Notes under the pieces: model-generated | Databases searched by the model: none | Seen by the model: only the letters and a program-made list of their open reading frames with translations | Told to the model about the DNA's origin: nothing | In this document: positions 33,450 through 44,037 of the stretch, piece by piece | Layout of the letters: each line of letters begins with the position of its first letter | How positions within the stretch are numbered: position 1 is the first letter of the stretch | Assembly: GCA_020633055.1 (NCBI GenBank) | Contig: JACKEJ010000006.1 | Coordinates: forward strand, 1 to 64,000 | Length of the DNA: 64,000 nt | Source: Sandaracinaceae bacterium | GTDB taxonomy: Bacteria > Myxococcota_A > Polyangia > Polyangiales > Houyiibacteriaceae | Direction of reading: 5' to 3' | Made by a program: the position numbers and the translations under genes

Positions 33450-34219
33450 CGGAAGCCCTCGAAGTGGCGCACCATGGGGATGCCCTCGGCCAGCGGCGGG
33501 GGGTTCGGCACGCACTGCGTGTCCAGCCAGATCACGTCGGCGTCTGGCAGCAGCTCACGCGCGGCGTTGCAGTTGGCGGGCTCGTTGTCGAAGAACGCCA
33601 CGGGCGCGCCCAGGCGGGTGAGCGTGGGCAGCACGGCGCGCTTGAACGCGTCGTCGGAGGCCTTCTTGGTGGGCTTGAGGATGACCTGCGTGCCCGCCAC
33701 CGCGTACGGGAAGGCGTCGTCGCGCAGCTTCTTCACCGTCCCAGTGAGCATCCCCGGGAGGTCGCGGCCCGTCAGGTACACCAGGTTCGCGCCCGCGTCG
33801 TAGCAAGCCTGCGCGAACGCCACGGCACCGGGGGCTGGAACGTCGTGCTTGATGTAGCGGTCGCGAAAGAAGCGCGCCCACCAGAACGACGTGACGCGCT
33901 TCACCACGCTCGGGTCCGTGACGCCCACCAACTCGAGGGCGTCGGCGACGAGGTAGCGCATGTGGTCGAGGGTGAGCGTGTCGAGGCGCTCACGAAGGCC
34001 GGCCTCACTCGCAGGGACGGTTGCAGCAAACTCGCGGACGATGGCGAGGGTGCGCGGGCGGTTGTCGTACAGCGTGGCGTCGAGGTCGAACACCACGACC
34101 GGCGTCGGCCCCCCTGCGGCGCGCGAGGCGCTCACCCGCGCGAGCACGCGCGAGAGGGGCGTAGGGTCGTGGGGCAGGCTGGGGGGCTCGGTGTCGGGGC
34201 TCGTGCGCGGCGCGCTCAC
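33446..34219 (-). CDS. HAD-superfamily hydrolase
   Basis: 257 aa. Motif I is VVVFDLDATLYDNRPRT, with nucleophile Asp and general-acid Asp in FDLDAT. Motif II is LVYLTGRDLPG, motif III Lys lies in VILKPTKKASDDAF, and motif IV is PVAFFDNEPANCNAA. The cap between motifs I and II is helical. It is cytoplasmic and likely a phosphatase. The start is a GTG at 34219; upstream sequence is not coherent. It lies 47 bp after cobO and overlaps the transporter gene by 4 bp. The transporter belongs to a phosphate-ester exchange family, so the pair might import and dephosphorylate one substrate; this is inference. Confidence 0.87.
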   Translation of the reverse strand: MSAPRTSPDTEPPSLPHDPTPLSRVLARVSASRAAGGPTPVVVFDLDATLYDNRPRTLAIVREFAATVPASEAGLRERLDTLTLDHMRYLVADALELVGVTDPSVVKRVTSFWWARFFRDRYIKHDVPAPGAVAFAQACYDAGANLVYLTGRDLPGMLTGTVKKLRDDAFPYAVAGTQVILKPTKKASDDAFKRAVLPTLTRLGAPVAFFDNEPANCNAARELLPDADVIWLDTQCVPNPPPLAEGIPMVRHFEGFR

Positions 34220-34266
34220 GCCCGCTTGTCTACCACACGGGGCGTGACGGCCGGGTGAAATGCGGC

Positions 34267-34911
34267 TCAGAACTCGATGCCGCGCATGGCGCGCACGCCA
34301 GCCTCGTAGGCGTGCTTGACCTTCTTGAACTCGGTCACCGTGTCGGCCACCTCGATCAGCTCGGGTTTTGCGTCGCGCCCCGTGATGCACAGGTGCAGGT
34401 CGCGCGGCTTGTTGCGCACGGCCTCGACCACCGGCTCGATGGGCAGGTAATCGTAGCGCAGGACGATGTTGAGCTCGTCCATGATGATCAGGTGGTACTT
34501 GGGGTCGGGGCCACGGCTGGCCTCGATGGCGTCCACGCACACCTGCCAGCCGGCTTTCGCCGACGCGACGTCTGCGGCGCGGTCCTGGGTGTTCCAGGTG
34601 AATCCGTCGCCCACGATGAAGTGGTCCACCCCCGGGAGGGTCTTGAGCAGCACGCCCTCGCCCGTCTTCCAGGTGCCCTTGGTGAACTGCACGACGCACA
34701 CGCGGAAGCCGTTGCCAGCCGCGCGCAGGGCCAGCCCGAAGGCGGCCGTGCTCTTGCCCTTGCCGTCGCCCGTGTGCACCAGCGTCAGCCCGCGCCGCTC
34801 CTTCTTGCTGCGTACCTCGGCGTCCTGGATGCGCTTCAGCTCCGCCATCTTCGCGTTGTGCTCGGCGTTGCGCTGCTCTTCGGTCTGCTCGGGGGTGGGT
34901 GTGTCACTCAT
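34267..34911 (-). CDS. cobO: Cob(I)yrinic acid a,c-diamide adenosyltransferase
   Basis: 214 aa, BtuR/CobO/CobA class. It transfers the 5'-deoxyadenosyl group from ATP to the cobalt of corrinoids. The P-loop is VHTGDGKGKSTAAFG, followed by VVQFTKGTWKTGEG, LIIMDELNIVLRYDYL and LCITGRDAKPELIEVADTVTEF, all conserved in the family. The N-terminal ~40 residues are the charged extension usual for CobO. The ATG at 34911 overlaps the TGA of cobQ (ATGA). Adenosylcobalamin made with its help is also the ligand expected for the CarH-like regulator at 4560. Confidence 0.95.
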   Translation of the reverse strand: MSDTPTPEQTEEQRNAEHNAKMAELKRIQDAEVRSKKERRGLTLVHTGDGKGKSTAAFGLALRAAGNGFRVCVVQFTKGTWKTGEGVLLKTLPGVDHFIVGDGFTWNTQDRAADVASAKAGWQVCVDAIEASRGPDPKYHLIIMDELNIVLRYDYLPIEPVVEAVRNKPRDLHLCITGRDAKPELIEVADTVTEFKKVKHAYEAGVRAMRGIEF

Positions 34912-36593
34912 GGCCTCGGCACCATCGCACGCAGCCGCGGCATGTCGAGCGCCGCGCACACCTGGGCGGCGAGCGCGTCGTACACCCTGTCGCGGGGATG
35001 GCGCAGCGGGGTGCCTTCGTCGGCGGAGGCGCTCGTGACGCCAGCTGTGGGCTCCTCGCCCCGCAGCGAGCGCAGGTGGTGGACCACGCGTCGTCGGACC
35101 TCGGGCGCCTCGAACAAGCCGTGCATCATCGTGCCCAACACGGACCCTGCGACCGCGCCGTCGCGCTCCCCCTCTGGGCCGCCCGTGATCCACAAGAGCG
35201 GCGCGACGCGCTCGTGCGTGGGTACCGCGCGCCCGTGGTGCATGAAGTACCCCGAGAGCAGAGGTCCGCGCAGCAGGGGGTGTTCGCTGCGCGCCTCGAC
35301 GCGTGCCAGGCGCTTCTCGGGCGCAAAATGCACCTCGAGGGGCAGCAGCCCGAGGCCCTCGGTCGAGCCCCCGGAGGCTTCGACCCCGGCATGGTCGTGG
35401 ATGCGCTCCGCGAGCATCTGGCACCCACCACATACCCCCAACACGGGCTCTCCGCGCACGGCCCGCAGCGCGAGCGCTCGGTCGAAGCCGCGCTCACGGA
35501 GCCAGCGCAAGTCGCTCAGCGTCGCCCGGCTCCCGGCCAGGATCACCAGATCTGCGCCGTGCACTTCGCGCGGGTTGTCGATGAAGCGCAGCAGCACGCC
35601 CGGTTCGTCGGCCAGGGCGCGCAGCTCGTCGAAGTTCGAGAGAGCCGGTGTGCGCACCACGGCGAGCTCCAGCTCCTCCATCGTGCCACGGCGCGTCGTT
35701 CCGGCACTGTCCAGGCTGGCCGCGTCTTCCTCGGGGAGGCCATGGGACGCGAGGTGCGGCACCACGCCCAGGAGCGGCAGGCCGCTGCGGCGCTCGAGCT
35801 CGTCGTTCGCGAGGCGCAGTCCGCTCGGGTCACCTCGGAACTTGTTGATGATGAAACCGCGCACGTGTCGCCGATCCGCGTCGGACAACAGCGACAGGGC
35901 GCCAAGGAGGGACGCGTAGACCCCGCCCTTGTCGATGTCGCCCACCAGCAGCACGGCCGCGTCGCTCAGCTGAGCGACGTGCATGTTGGCCAGGTCCCAC
36001 GCGCGCAGGTTGATCTCGGCGCAGCTCCCCGCACCCTCCGCGATGACCAGATCGTGCGTCTCCCGGAGCGTGGTCAGGGAGCGCGCCACCAGCGCCGCGT
36101 GCTCCTCGCGGGCGCTCCGGACGCGCGTGTAGTCGTACGCGCCCGCCGCGCGCCCCGCCACGATGAGCTGCGCCGTGCCGCCGGGCATCGGCTTGATGAG
36201 CAGCGGGTTCATCAGGGCGCTGGGCACCACCCCCGCGGCCTCCGCCTGGAAGCCCTGCGCCGAGCCAATCTCCTCGCCAGCCGGCGTGACGTAGGCGTTG
36301 AGCGACATGTTCTGCGCTTTGAACGGCGCCACGTGGCGGCCCTCGCGGGCGAACGCGCGACAGAGCGCCGTCGCCAGCAGGCTCTTGCCGACGTCGGAGG
36401 CCGTCCCTTGCAGCATGAGCACGGGAGCGAGCCGCGGGCGCTCCGTCCCTGGCCCCCGGCCCCCGGTCTCTGGTCCTTGGTGTGACGTCGCACGTGCGCC
36501 GCGCCTCGGCGCCTGGGCGCCGATGGTCGCACGTACGTCGGGGCGGGGTGGCCAACACGCGTCAGGCGTCGGCGCGGGCTGGGTCGGCGTCAT
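34908..36593 (-). CDS. cobQ: Cobyric acid synthase (glutamine-hydrolysing)
   Basis: 561 aa. CobQ amidates four carboxyl groups of adenosylcobyrinic acid a,c-diamide using glutamine and ATP. The ATP-binding half has MLQGTASDVGKSLLATALCR, PFKAQNMSLNAYVTPAGEEI and LLVGDIDKGGVYASL. The C-terminal type 1 glutaminase has the nucleophile loop VLGVCGGCQMLAERI and a late MMHGLFE histidine. An extra ~55 Pro/Arg-rich residues precede the conserved start. The ATG at 36593 is chosen because it overlaps the TGA of the upstream carbamoyltransferase gene (ATGA); an internal start at the MLQGTAS methionine cannot be ruled out. Confidence 0.95.
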   Translation of the reverse strand: MTPTQPAPTPDACWPPRPDVRATIGAQAPRRGARATSHQGPETGGRGPGTERPRLAPVLMLQGTASDVGKSLLATALCRAFAREGRHVAPFKAQNMSLNAYVTPAGEEIGSAQGFQAEAAGVVPSALMNPLLIKPMPGGTAQLIVAGRAAGAYDYTRVRSAREEHAALVARSLTTLRETHDLVIAEGAGSCAEINLRAWDLANMHVAQLSDAAVLLVGDIDKGGVYASLLGALSLLSDADRRHVRGFIINKFRGDPSGLRLANDELERRSGLPLLGVVPHLASHGLPEEDAASLDSAGTTRRGTMEELELAVVRTPALSNFDELRALADEPGVLLRFIDNPREVHGADLVILAGSRATLSDLRWLRERGFDRALALRAVRGEPVLGVCGGCQMLAERIHDHAGVEASGGSTEGLGLLPLEVHFAPEKRLARVEARSEHPLLRGPLLSGYFMHHGRAVPTHERVAPLLWITGGPEGERDGAVAGSVLGTMMHGLFEAPEVRRRVVHHLRSLRGEEPTAGVTSASADEGTPLRHPRDRVYDALAAQVCAALDMPRLRAMVPRP

Positions 36594-38620
36594 GGGCGAG
36601 GACGTGGCGTCGACGGGGTCGCGAGCTGCTGTTCGAGCGCGGCCAGCAGCTGGCTGACGAGTGGCAGGAACTTGTCGTTCAGCGGCGCTCGGCGCTTCGT
36701 GTTGATCACGCGCACCACGCGCCCTCCCTCGACCTCGAACGCGAGCTCGAGGACACGGTTGTGCTGGGTCAGTCCCGCGGTCACGGTCGCGAGGAACGTG
36801 TCGCCGTGCTGCTCGATCCGCTGCACGTACGCTCCCCTCGACGACGCGTTCAAGGCGTCGCGCAGCGCCGAGAGATCGGCGTGCTGGGCGGACTCGCTCG
36901 GCCGGATGACCTGGACGTGGGGCCGCAGCGGGGAGGTAGGGTCGCGGCGGACGACGAAGTCCCCGATGACCAGGGCGTCGACGCCACTGCGCAGGAGGAA
37001 GAACACCGCCTGCTCTGGGTTCTCGATCAGCGGCTCGCCCTTCGAGTTGAGCGATGTGTTCAGGACCATCGGCACGCCCGACCGGGCCTCGAAGGCGCGG
37101 AGTAGGGCGTGCAGTCGCGGGTTCCCCGCTTCCGTGACGGCTTGTGGGCGCGCCGTGCCATCCACGTGCACCACGGCGGGGGCCTCGCGTCGCGCGCGCT
37201 CGGTCGCCCGCGCCACGAGCAACATGTAGGCGTTGGTGTCCAGCATCTCGAAGTAGTGTGGCAGCGCTTCGGCGAGCACCGCGGGGGCCAGCGGGCGCCA
37301 TCGCTCCCGCGTCTTCACGTCGTTCACGCGGTCCCGCATGGCGTCGCTCCCGGGGTGCGCGAGGATCGAGCGGTTGCCCAGCGCCCGCGGGCCGAACTCC
37401 ATGCGCCCTTGGAACCACGCGACGATCGCCTCGTTGGCGATCAGCTCGGCGGCCGCGAGCGCGGGGTCTTCCACGCGCTCCCAACGCAGGTGGTCGGCGT
37501 GCTGGCGCAACACGGACTCGACCTCCGCGTTCGTGTACTCCCTCCCGAGCGAGACGTGGTGCCTCGGTTGGCGCGGCGCTCCGTGCAGGTGATGGTGGGT
37601 GAACAACGCGAGGCCCAGGCTGATGCCCCCGTCGTGCGCCGCAGGCTGCACGAAGATGCGCTCGAAAGGGGTGCGCTCCAGCAGCTTGTGGTTCGCGACG
37701 CTGTTCAGCGCGACGCCGCCCGCGAAGCACAGCTGCTTGCACTGGGTCTCGTCGTACAGCTCTTGGGCGAGCTGCACCAAGCGGTCCTCGGTCTCCTCCT
37801 GCAATCGCGCCGCGACATCTGCCAATACGCCTCGCTCGATGTTGTGGCGCGCGTCTCTGGCTTCTTCTGCGCTGAGCCCGTAGTGGTCCAGGAGCGTGCT
37901 CGCGTCGGCGCCGTCGCCGTTGGTGGAGACCCTGCCCCGCAGACGTGTCGGGTCGACGTAGATGTGTCCCCCCGCTTCGTGCAGCATCGACTGCGGGAAG
38001 CGCTTGGGGTCGCCGTACGACGACAGCCCCATGATGGATCCCTCCTCGTGGCCCGTCAGCATGGTGTGGAGCCAGTAGTTGAGGCCGATTCCGAGTTGGT
38101 GAGCGTCCGTGTTGAGCGTGCGGCGAACGACGCGGATGGTGCGGCCGCCGAAGAAGTACGACGACTGCAGCACCATGGCCGGGGTCCCGCCGTCGCTCCC
38201 AGAGCCGTCCACGACCAGCACCGCCGCTTCCTCGAACGGTGAGTAGTAGAACGCGCTGCAAGCGTGCGCGAGGTGATGGGAGGGGAAGCGCTGGATCTTG
38301 CCGCCGGGGGCGAGGTACTGGTGGAGGCGAAGTCCCACGATGAACTTCCACTCGGCCAAGTGAACGATGTGGTCCACCTGGGTCACGCCCGCCAGATCGA
38401 GGCAATACGCGATCGCCGCGGTGACGTCCCCGTAGGCCGTCAAGCGATAGACCAGTCCGGACTCCGTGCGCTCGACCGTGTAACGGTGTCCTCCGGACTT
38501 CTTCAGGCGGTCCAGGCGCTCGCACTCCACGGCGAACAGCTCTCCGCGGTGGACGACCGTGACGGATGCATCGTGAGAGATCGTTCCGTTGACAGCCAGG
38601 ATCGTCGGAGAGGTCGCCAT
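36590..38620 (-). CDS. NodU/CmcH/TobZ-family O-carbamoyltransferase
   Basis: 676 aa. The N-terminal ASKHA domain (ILAVNGTISHDASVTVV) holds the iron-binding histidines in FPSHHLAHACSAFYYSPF, the phosphate loop LVVDGSGSDGG, CFAGGVALNSVANHKL and VQPAAHDGGISLGLAL. The C-terminal YrdC-like part has VAWFQGRMEFGPRALGNRS, then VKTRERWRPLAPAVL and MVLNTSLNSKGEPLIENP. Such enzymes make carbamoyl-adenylate from carbamoyl phosphate and transfer the carbamoyl group to a hydroxyl of a sugar or natural product. About 85 extra C-terminal residues form a beta domain I do not recognise. Coupling to cobQ by a 4-bp overlap is unusual. It is divergent from murA across 112 bp. Confidence 0.92.
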   Translation of the reverse strand: MATSPTILAVNGTISHDASVTVVHRGELFAVECERLDRLKKSGGHRYTVERTESGLVYRLTAYGDVTAAIAYCLDLAGVTQVDHIVHLAEWKFIVGLRLHQYLAPGGKIQRFPSHHLAHACSAFYYSPFEEAAVLVVDGSGSDGGTPAMVLQSSYFFGGRTIRVVRRTLNTDAHQLGIGLNYWLHTMLTGHEEGSIMGLSSYGDPKRFPQSMLHEAGGHIYVDPTRLRGRVSTNGDGADASTLLDHYGLSAEEARDARHNIERGVLADVAARLQEETEDRLVQLAQELYDETQCKQLCFAGGVALNSVANHKLLERTPFERIFVQPAAHDGGISLGLALFTHHHLHGAPRQPRHHVSLGREYTNAEVESVLRQHADHLRWERVEDPALAAAELIANEAIVAWFQGRMEFGPRALGNRSILAHPGSDAMRDRVNDVKTRERWRPLAPAVLAEALPHYFEMLDTNAYMLLVARATERARREAPAVVHVDGTARPQAVTEAGNPRLHALLRAFEARSGVPMVLNTSLNSKGEPLIENPEQAVFFLLRSGVDALVIGDFVVRRDPTSPLRPHVQVIRPSESAQHADLSALRDALNASSRGAYVQRIEQHGDTFLATVTAGLTQHNRVLELAFEVEGGRVVRVINTKRRAPLNDKFLPLVSQLLAALEQQLATPSTPRPRP

Positions 38621-38732
38621 CGCGGCAGGCTCACGCGGGTGGTCGGTGACGTCAAGAACGGTTCGCCTCTCTGGGCGCCCGCCTCGCGGCCGGCTCTTGC
38701 GGCCTGGGGTGGGGTGGCGTAAGCAGGCCCCC

Positions 38733-39998
<1,266 letters not shown>

Positions 39999-39999
39999 G

Positions 40000-40656
40000 A
40001 TGGCCGTGATGCAGCGTTCGCCCGAGGACAACCTCATCATCGCCGTGCCGAAGGGGCGCGTGCTGAAGCAGCTGGTCCCGCGCTTCCAGCGTGCCGGGAT
40101 CGACACCACCGCGCTCACCGAGGACTCGCGTCAGCTCATCCGACGCGACAAACGGCGGGGCGTCAGCTTCTTGTTGCTCAAGCCGGACGACGTACCCACG
40201 TACGTGGAGTACGGCGCGGCGGACGTCGGGGTCGTGGGCCGCGACGTCCTGCTGGAGCGCGAATACGATCTCTACGCCCCCATCGACCTGGGCATCGGTC
40301 GCTGCAAGATGATGGTGTGTGGCGTACCGGGGAGCTACCCCGTCGCGGGGGGCAACGGCCGCACGCTGCGTGTCGCGACCAAGTTCCCCAACATCGCCAT
40401 GCGTCACTTCCGGCAGCTGGGACTCCCCGTGGAGACCATCTTCTGCCAGGGCTCGGTCGAGCTGGCGCCGCTGACGGGACTGGCCGACGTCATCGTGGAC
40501 CTCGTGGAGACGGGGGAGACGCTCCGCCAGAACGGGCTCGTTCCACTCGAGCAGGTCGCCGACGTGTCGTCCGTGGTCGTGGCCAACCGCGCGGGGTTCA
40601 AGCTGAAGCGTGAGCTCATCGCGCCGCTCTTGGCCGCGCTGAAGGACTCCCAATGA
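40000..40656 (+). CDS. hisG: ATP phosphoribosyltransferase, short form
   Basis: 218 aa. First enzyme of histidine synthesis, condensing ATP with PRPP. Conserved blocks are LIIAVPKGRVLKQLVP, EYGAADVGVVGRDVLLE, RVATKFPNIAMRHFRQLG and the PRPP loop GLADVIVDLVETGETLRQNG. The protein stops soon after this point, without the C-terminal regulatory ACT-like domain of long HisG. Short forms act in a hetero-octamer with the HisRS-like HisZ, which is not in this window. The ATG is 1 bp after the murA stop, and the gene overlaps the cytochrome gene by 4 bp (ATGA). Confidence 0.95.
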   Translation: MAVMQRSPEDNLIIAVPKGRVLKQLVPRFQRAGIDTTALTEDSRQLIRRDKRRGVSFLLLKPDDVPTYVEYGAADVGVVGRDVLLEREYDLYAPIDLGIGRCKMMVCGVPGSYPVAGGNGRTLRVATKFPNIAMRHFRQLGLPVETIFCQGSVELAPLTGLADVIVDLVETGETLRQNGLVPLEQVADVSSVVVANRAGFKLKRELIAPLLAALKDSQ

Positions 40657-41180
40657 GTCGGAGCCGTTTCATGGCACCGTGGGGTGCGCTGCTGGGTCTG
40701 ACGCTGGCGGCGTGCGACCAGACGCCGCCCGCGACGCGGACCTGGACGGCCGAGGACCACGCCCATGCGCCAGGGAGCGTGCCTACGGGGCAGACCCCAG
40801 CAGCGCAGGTGGACGACGGTCTCAGCTCCGAGGAGCGTACGGCGCGCTCGGTGTTCTTGGTGGCTTGCGCGGGGTGCCATGGACCCGCGGGACACGGCGA
40901 CGGCCCCGAGCGCGCGCCCGTCATGCGCCTCCCGGACTTCGCGTCTGCGACGTGGCAGGCGAGCCGCACCGACGACGAGCTGCTGTCGATCATCTCCCTC
41001 GGCCGAGGGATGATGCCAGCCTTCGGCGACCGCATCCCTGCCGATGGCCTGCGCGCCCTCGTCGCTCACATACGCCGTTTCGCGCCCCAGGCGGCTCCCG
41101 CCGACACGCGGCCGCCGGCGGACGGCGGCGTCGGTGACACCACCTCCAGCGCGCCCCCCGCCGCCACCGCGGCAGACTGA
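40653..41180 (+). CDS. Monohaem c-type cytochrome lipoprotein
   Basis: 175 aa. The signal ends in LGLTLAAC (lipid Cys21). The haem-binding site is CAGCH at residues 72-76, followed by GPAGHGDGPERAPVMRLPDF. The distal methionine is in LGRGMMPAFGDRI, giving a class I cytochrome c fold of about 90 residues. A Pro/Ala/Asp-rich tail extends to the end. It would be exported and attached to a membrane as an electron carrier. The ATG at 40653 overlaps the hisG stop. The partner redox enzyme is not in view. Confidence 0.9.
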   Translation: MSRSRFMAPWGALLGLTLAACDQTPPATRTWTAEDHAHAPGSVPTGQTPAAQVDDGLSSEERTARSVFLVACAGCHGPAGHGDGPERAPVMRLPDFASATWQASRTDDELLSIISLGRGMMPAFGDRIPADGLRALVAHIRRFAPQAAPADTRPPADGGVGDTTSSAPPAATAAD

Positions 41181-41281
41181 CCCCGGAGGGAAGGGCTTTC
41201 GGCGCGCGGGGAAGGTGTGGTCGAATGCGGACGTTCCTTCTGTGAGCCCAAGACCGCGGGCTCGCACCGGGTATCGCCCCC

Positions 41282-43011
41282 ATGGACCAGCTCCCCCACT
41301 TGCTCGCCTCCGTGCAGCGCGCCGTCCGCCTCCGGACGTTCGTGCGGACCTTCGCGACGTGGGCCATCCCCGCTGGGACGGCGGGGGTGCTGCTGGCGCT
41401 GTCGCAGCCTCGGGCCCCTCGTGGCTACGTCCTGGTCGGGGTGGGGATCGCCTTGGTGGCGGCACTCCAGCGAGCCGCGTCGCGCCGCGAGGCCCCGCTC
41501 GATCTGGTGAGCTACGTGGACCAACGGCTCGGCGCAGAGCTGGCGCTGGTGGCGGCTGTGGAAGGCGGGGCGCACGAGCGCACCCGCGCGAGCGCTCGCG
41601 CCGCGCTGGCGGGCAAGACGGCGGCGGACGTGCGTCCGAACATCTGGCGTGGCGAGTGGATCGGCCTCCTGTTCTGCGCGGCGGCGCTCGCGGCGGCCTT
41701 CGTGGTGCCGGTGCCGGCCGTCCCTCCTCCGCCGCCAGGGACCGAATCCATCACCATGACGTCGACCCCAGCGCTGACGCGCGTGACGGAGCTCCCCCGC
41801 GCCGCCCGCGACGAGGCGCAGCGCGCGCAGCTCGAGCGTGCCGCGGTCGAGGCAGAGACGCTTCGTGCGAGGTTGGAACAAGGAATGCCGCGGCGAGAGG
41901 CGCTAGACGCCCTCGGGCGGGTGCGCGAGGAGGTCGCGCGTGCGCGACGTGCGGAGACCCCCGAGCGCCGCCGCGCGCGTGACGCCGCCGCAGAAGCGCT
42001 GGCCGCCGAGCCGGAGCTGGCCCGCGCGGTGGCCGAGCGCGACCTCGAGTCGCTCGCCCGTGAAGCGCAACGGGCCGCTGGCCGACGTGAGGCTGCGGAC
42101 CGAGAGAGAGCCCGCGCCGCCCTGACCCAGGCAGCCGACGCGGCCAGGGCAGCAGGAGACGACGAGCTGGCCGACGGCCTGCTGCGCCAGCGTGACACGC
42201 TCGACCGACGCGCTCAGCAGGCTGACCTCGCGCGGCAGCTGGCCGAGGCGATGCCCGAGGCACAGCGCGCAGCGCTCGGGCGGCAGCTGGAGCGCCTGGC
42301 GCGCGACGGGGACGCGGAGGGCCTGACCCAGGCGATGGTAGACGCCATGGCCGAGGCGTGGCAGCGGCTGACTCCGGAGGAGCGCGAGCGCCTCGGGAGC
42401 GCCCTCGCGCAGGCGCAGGAGGCAGAGAACAATCAGGCCGCGGCAGAGGCGGCCGCGGCCGCGCAGCCCCCGACGGCCGACGAGCTGGAGCAGCAGCTGC
42501 GTGACGCGCTCGCGGCGCTCGATCGGATGCAGCAGCAGGCGGGTGCTGGGGGCGCGGCGGGAGAGTCGTCCGGCTCGCCCGCACGTGGTGCGGGGGCTGG
42601 GATCCCGGTCGCACGTCAGGCCGCCGGCGGCGCTGGTCAGGGTCCTGGCCAGGGCCAGGGCCAGGGTCAAGGTCAGGGCCAGGGTCAGGGCGGTGGCTCG
42701 CACGATGGTGAGGGAACGCGCGGCGGAACGGGAGGACCTGGACGAGGCGGCGGCGCAGGCGTCGAGGGGGGAGAGACCGACGCCCTCGACGCCGACGCGG
42801 AGCTCCTCGGGCGCGTCCGCCCCGCGCGTCGCGCCGGTGCTCCGTCGCGTTCATGGGTCGAGTGGGTCGACCCACGTGGCAGCGACGCCACGGCCGGCGA
42901 GGCGATCGGTGGCGGCCCCGCCGTCGCGGGCGAAGGTGGACAGGGCGTGACGCGCGACCCCATCCCACGCGAATACCAAGACCACGTACGCGAGTTCTTC
43001 GGAGGTGATCG

Positions 43012-43015
<4 letters not shown>
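41282..43015 (+). CDS. Membrane-anchored coiled-coil protein of a MoxR/VWA gene cluster
   Basis: 577 aa. Two N-terminal helices (residues about 25-65) and a third hydrophobic stretch (GLLFCAAALAAAFVVPVP) anchor it. From about 165 to 410 it is a long, highly charged Ala/Arg/Glu coiled coil. A Gly-Gln repeat (GQGQGQ, about residues 452-470) and a disordered Gly-rich region follow. The end, YQDHVREFFGG, is a short conserved tail I associate with DUF4175-like proteins of such clusters. The ATG at 41282 opens the operon, and the stop overlaps the MoxR gene. It probably forms a periplasmic or cytoplasmic stalk in the complex; its function is unknown. Confidence 0.8.
42635..42691 (+). repeat. Gly-Gln coding hexanucleotide repeat
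   Basis: About nine in-frame copies of a GGN-CAR hexamer encode alternating Gly-Gln in the coiled-coil protein. Third positions vary (GGT/GGC, CAG/CAA), so the repeat is maintained at protein level, but it could still be prone to slippage. Confidence 0.8.

Positions 43016-44033
<1,018 letters not shown>

Positions 44034-44037
<4 letters not shown>

Noticed and set aside
34908..38525. A single 1205-codon frame running through cobQ and the carbamoyltransferase region
   Set aside because: The portion beyond 36593 overlaps the well-supported carbamoyltransferase in another frame and has no domain content.
42635..42691. Short regular repeats resembling a CRISPR-like array
   Set aside because: The unit is 6 bp without spacers, in frame, and encodes Gly-Gln inside a disordered protein segment.
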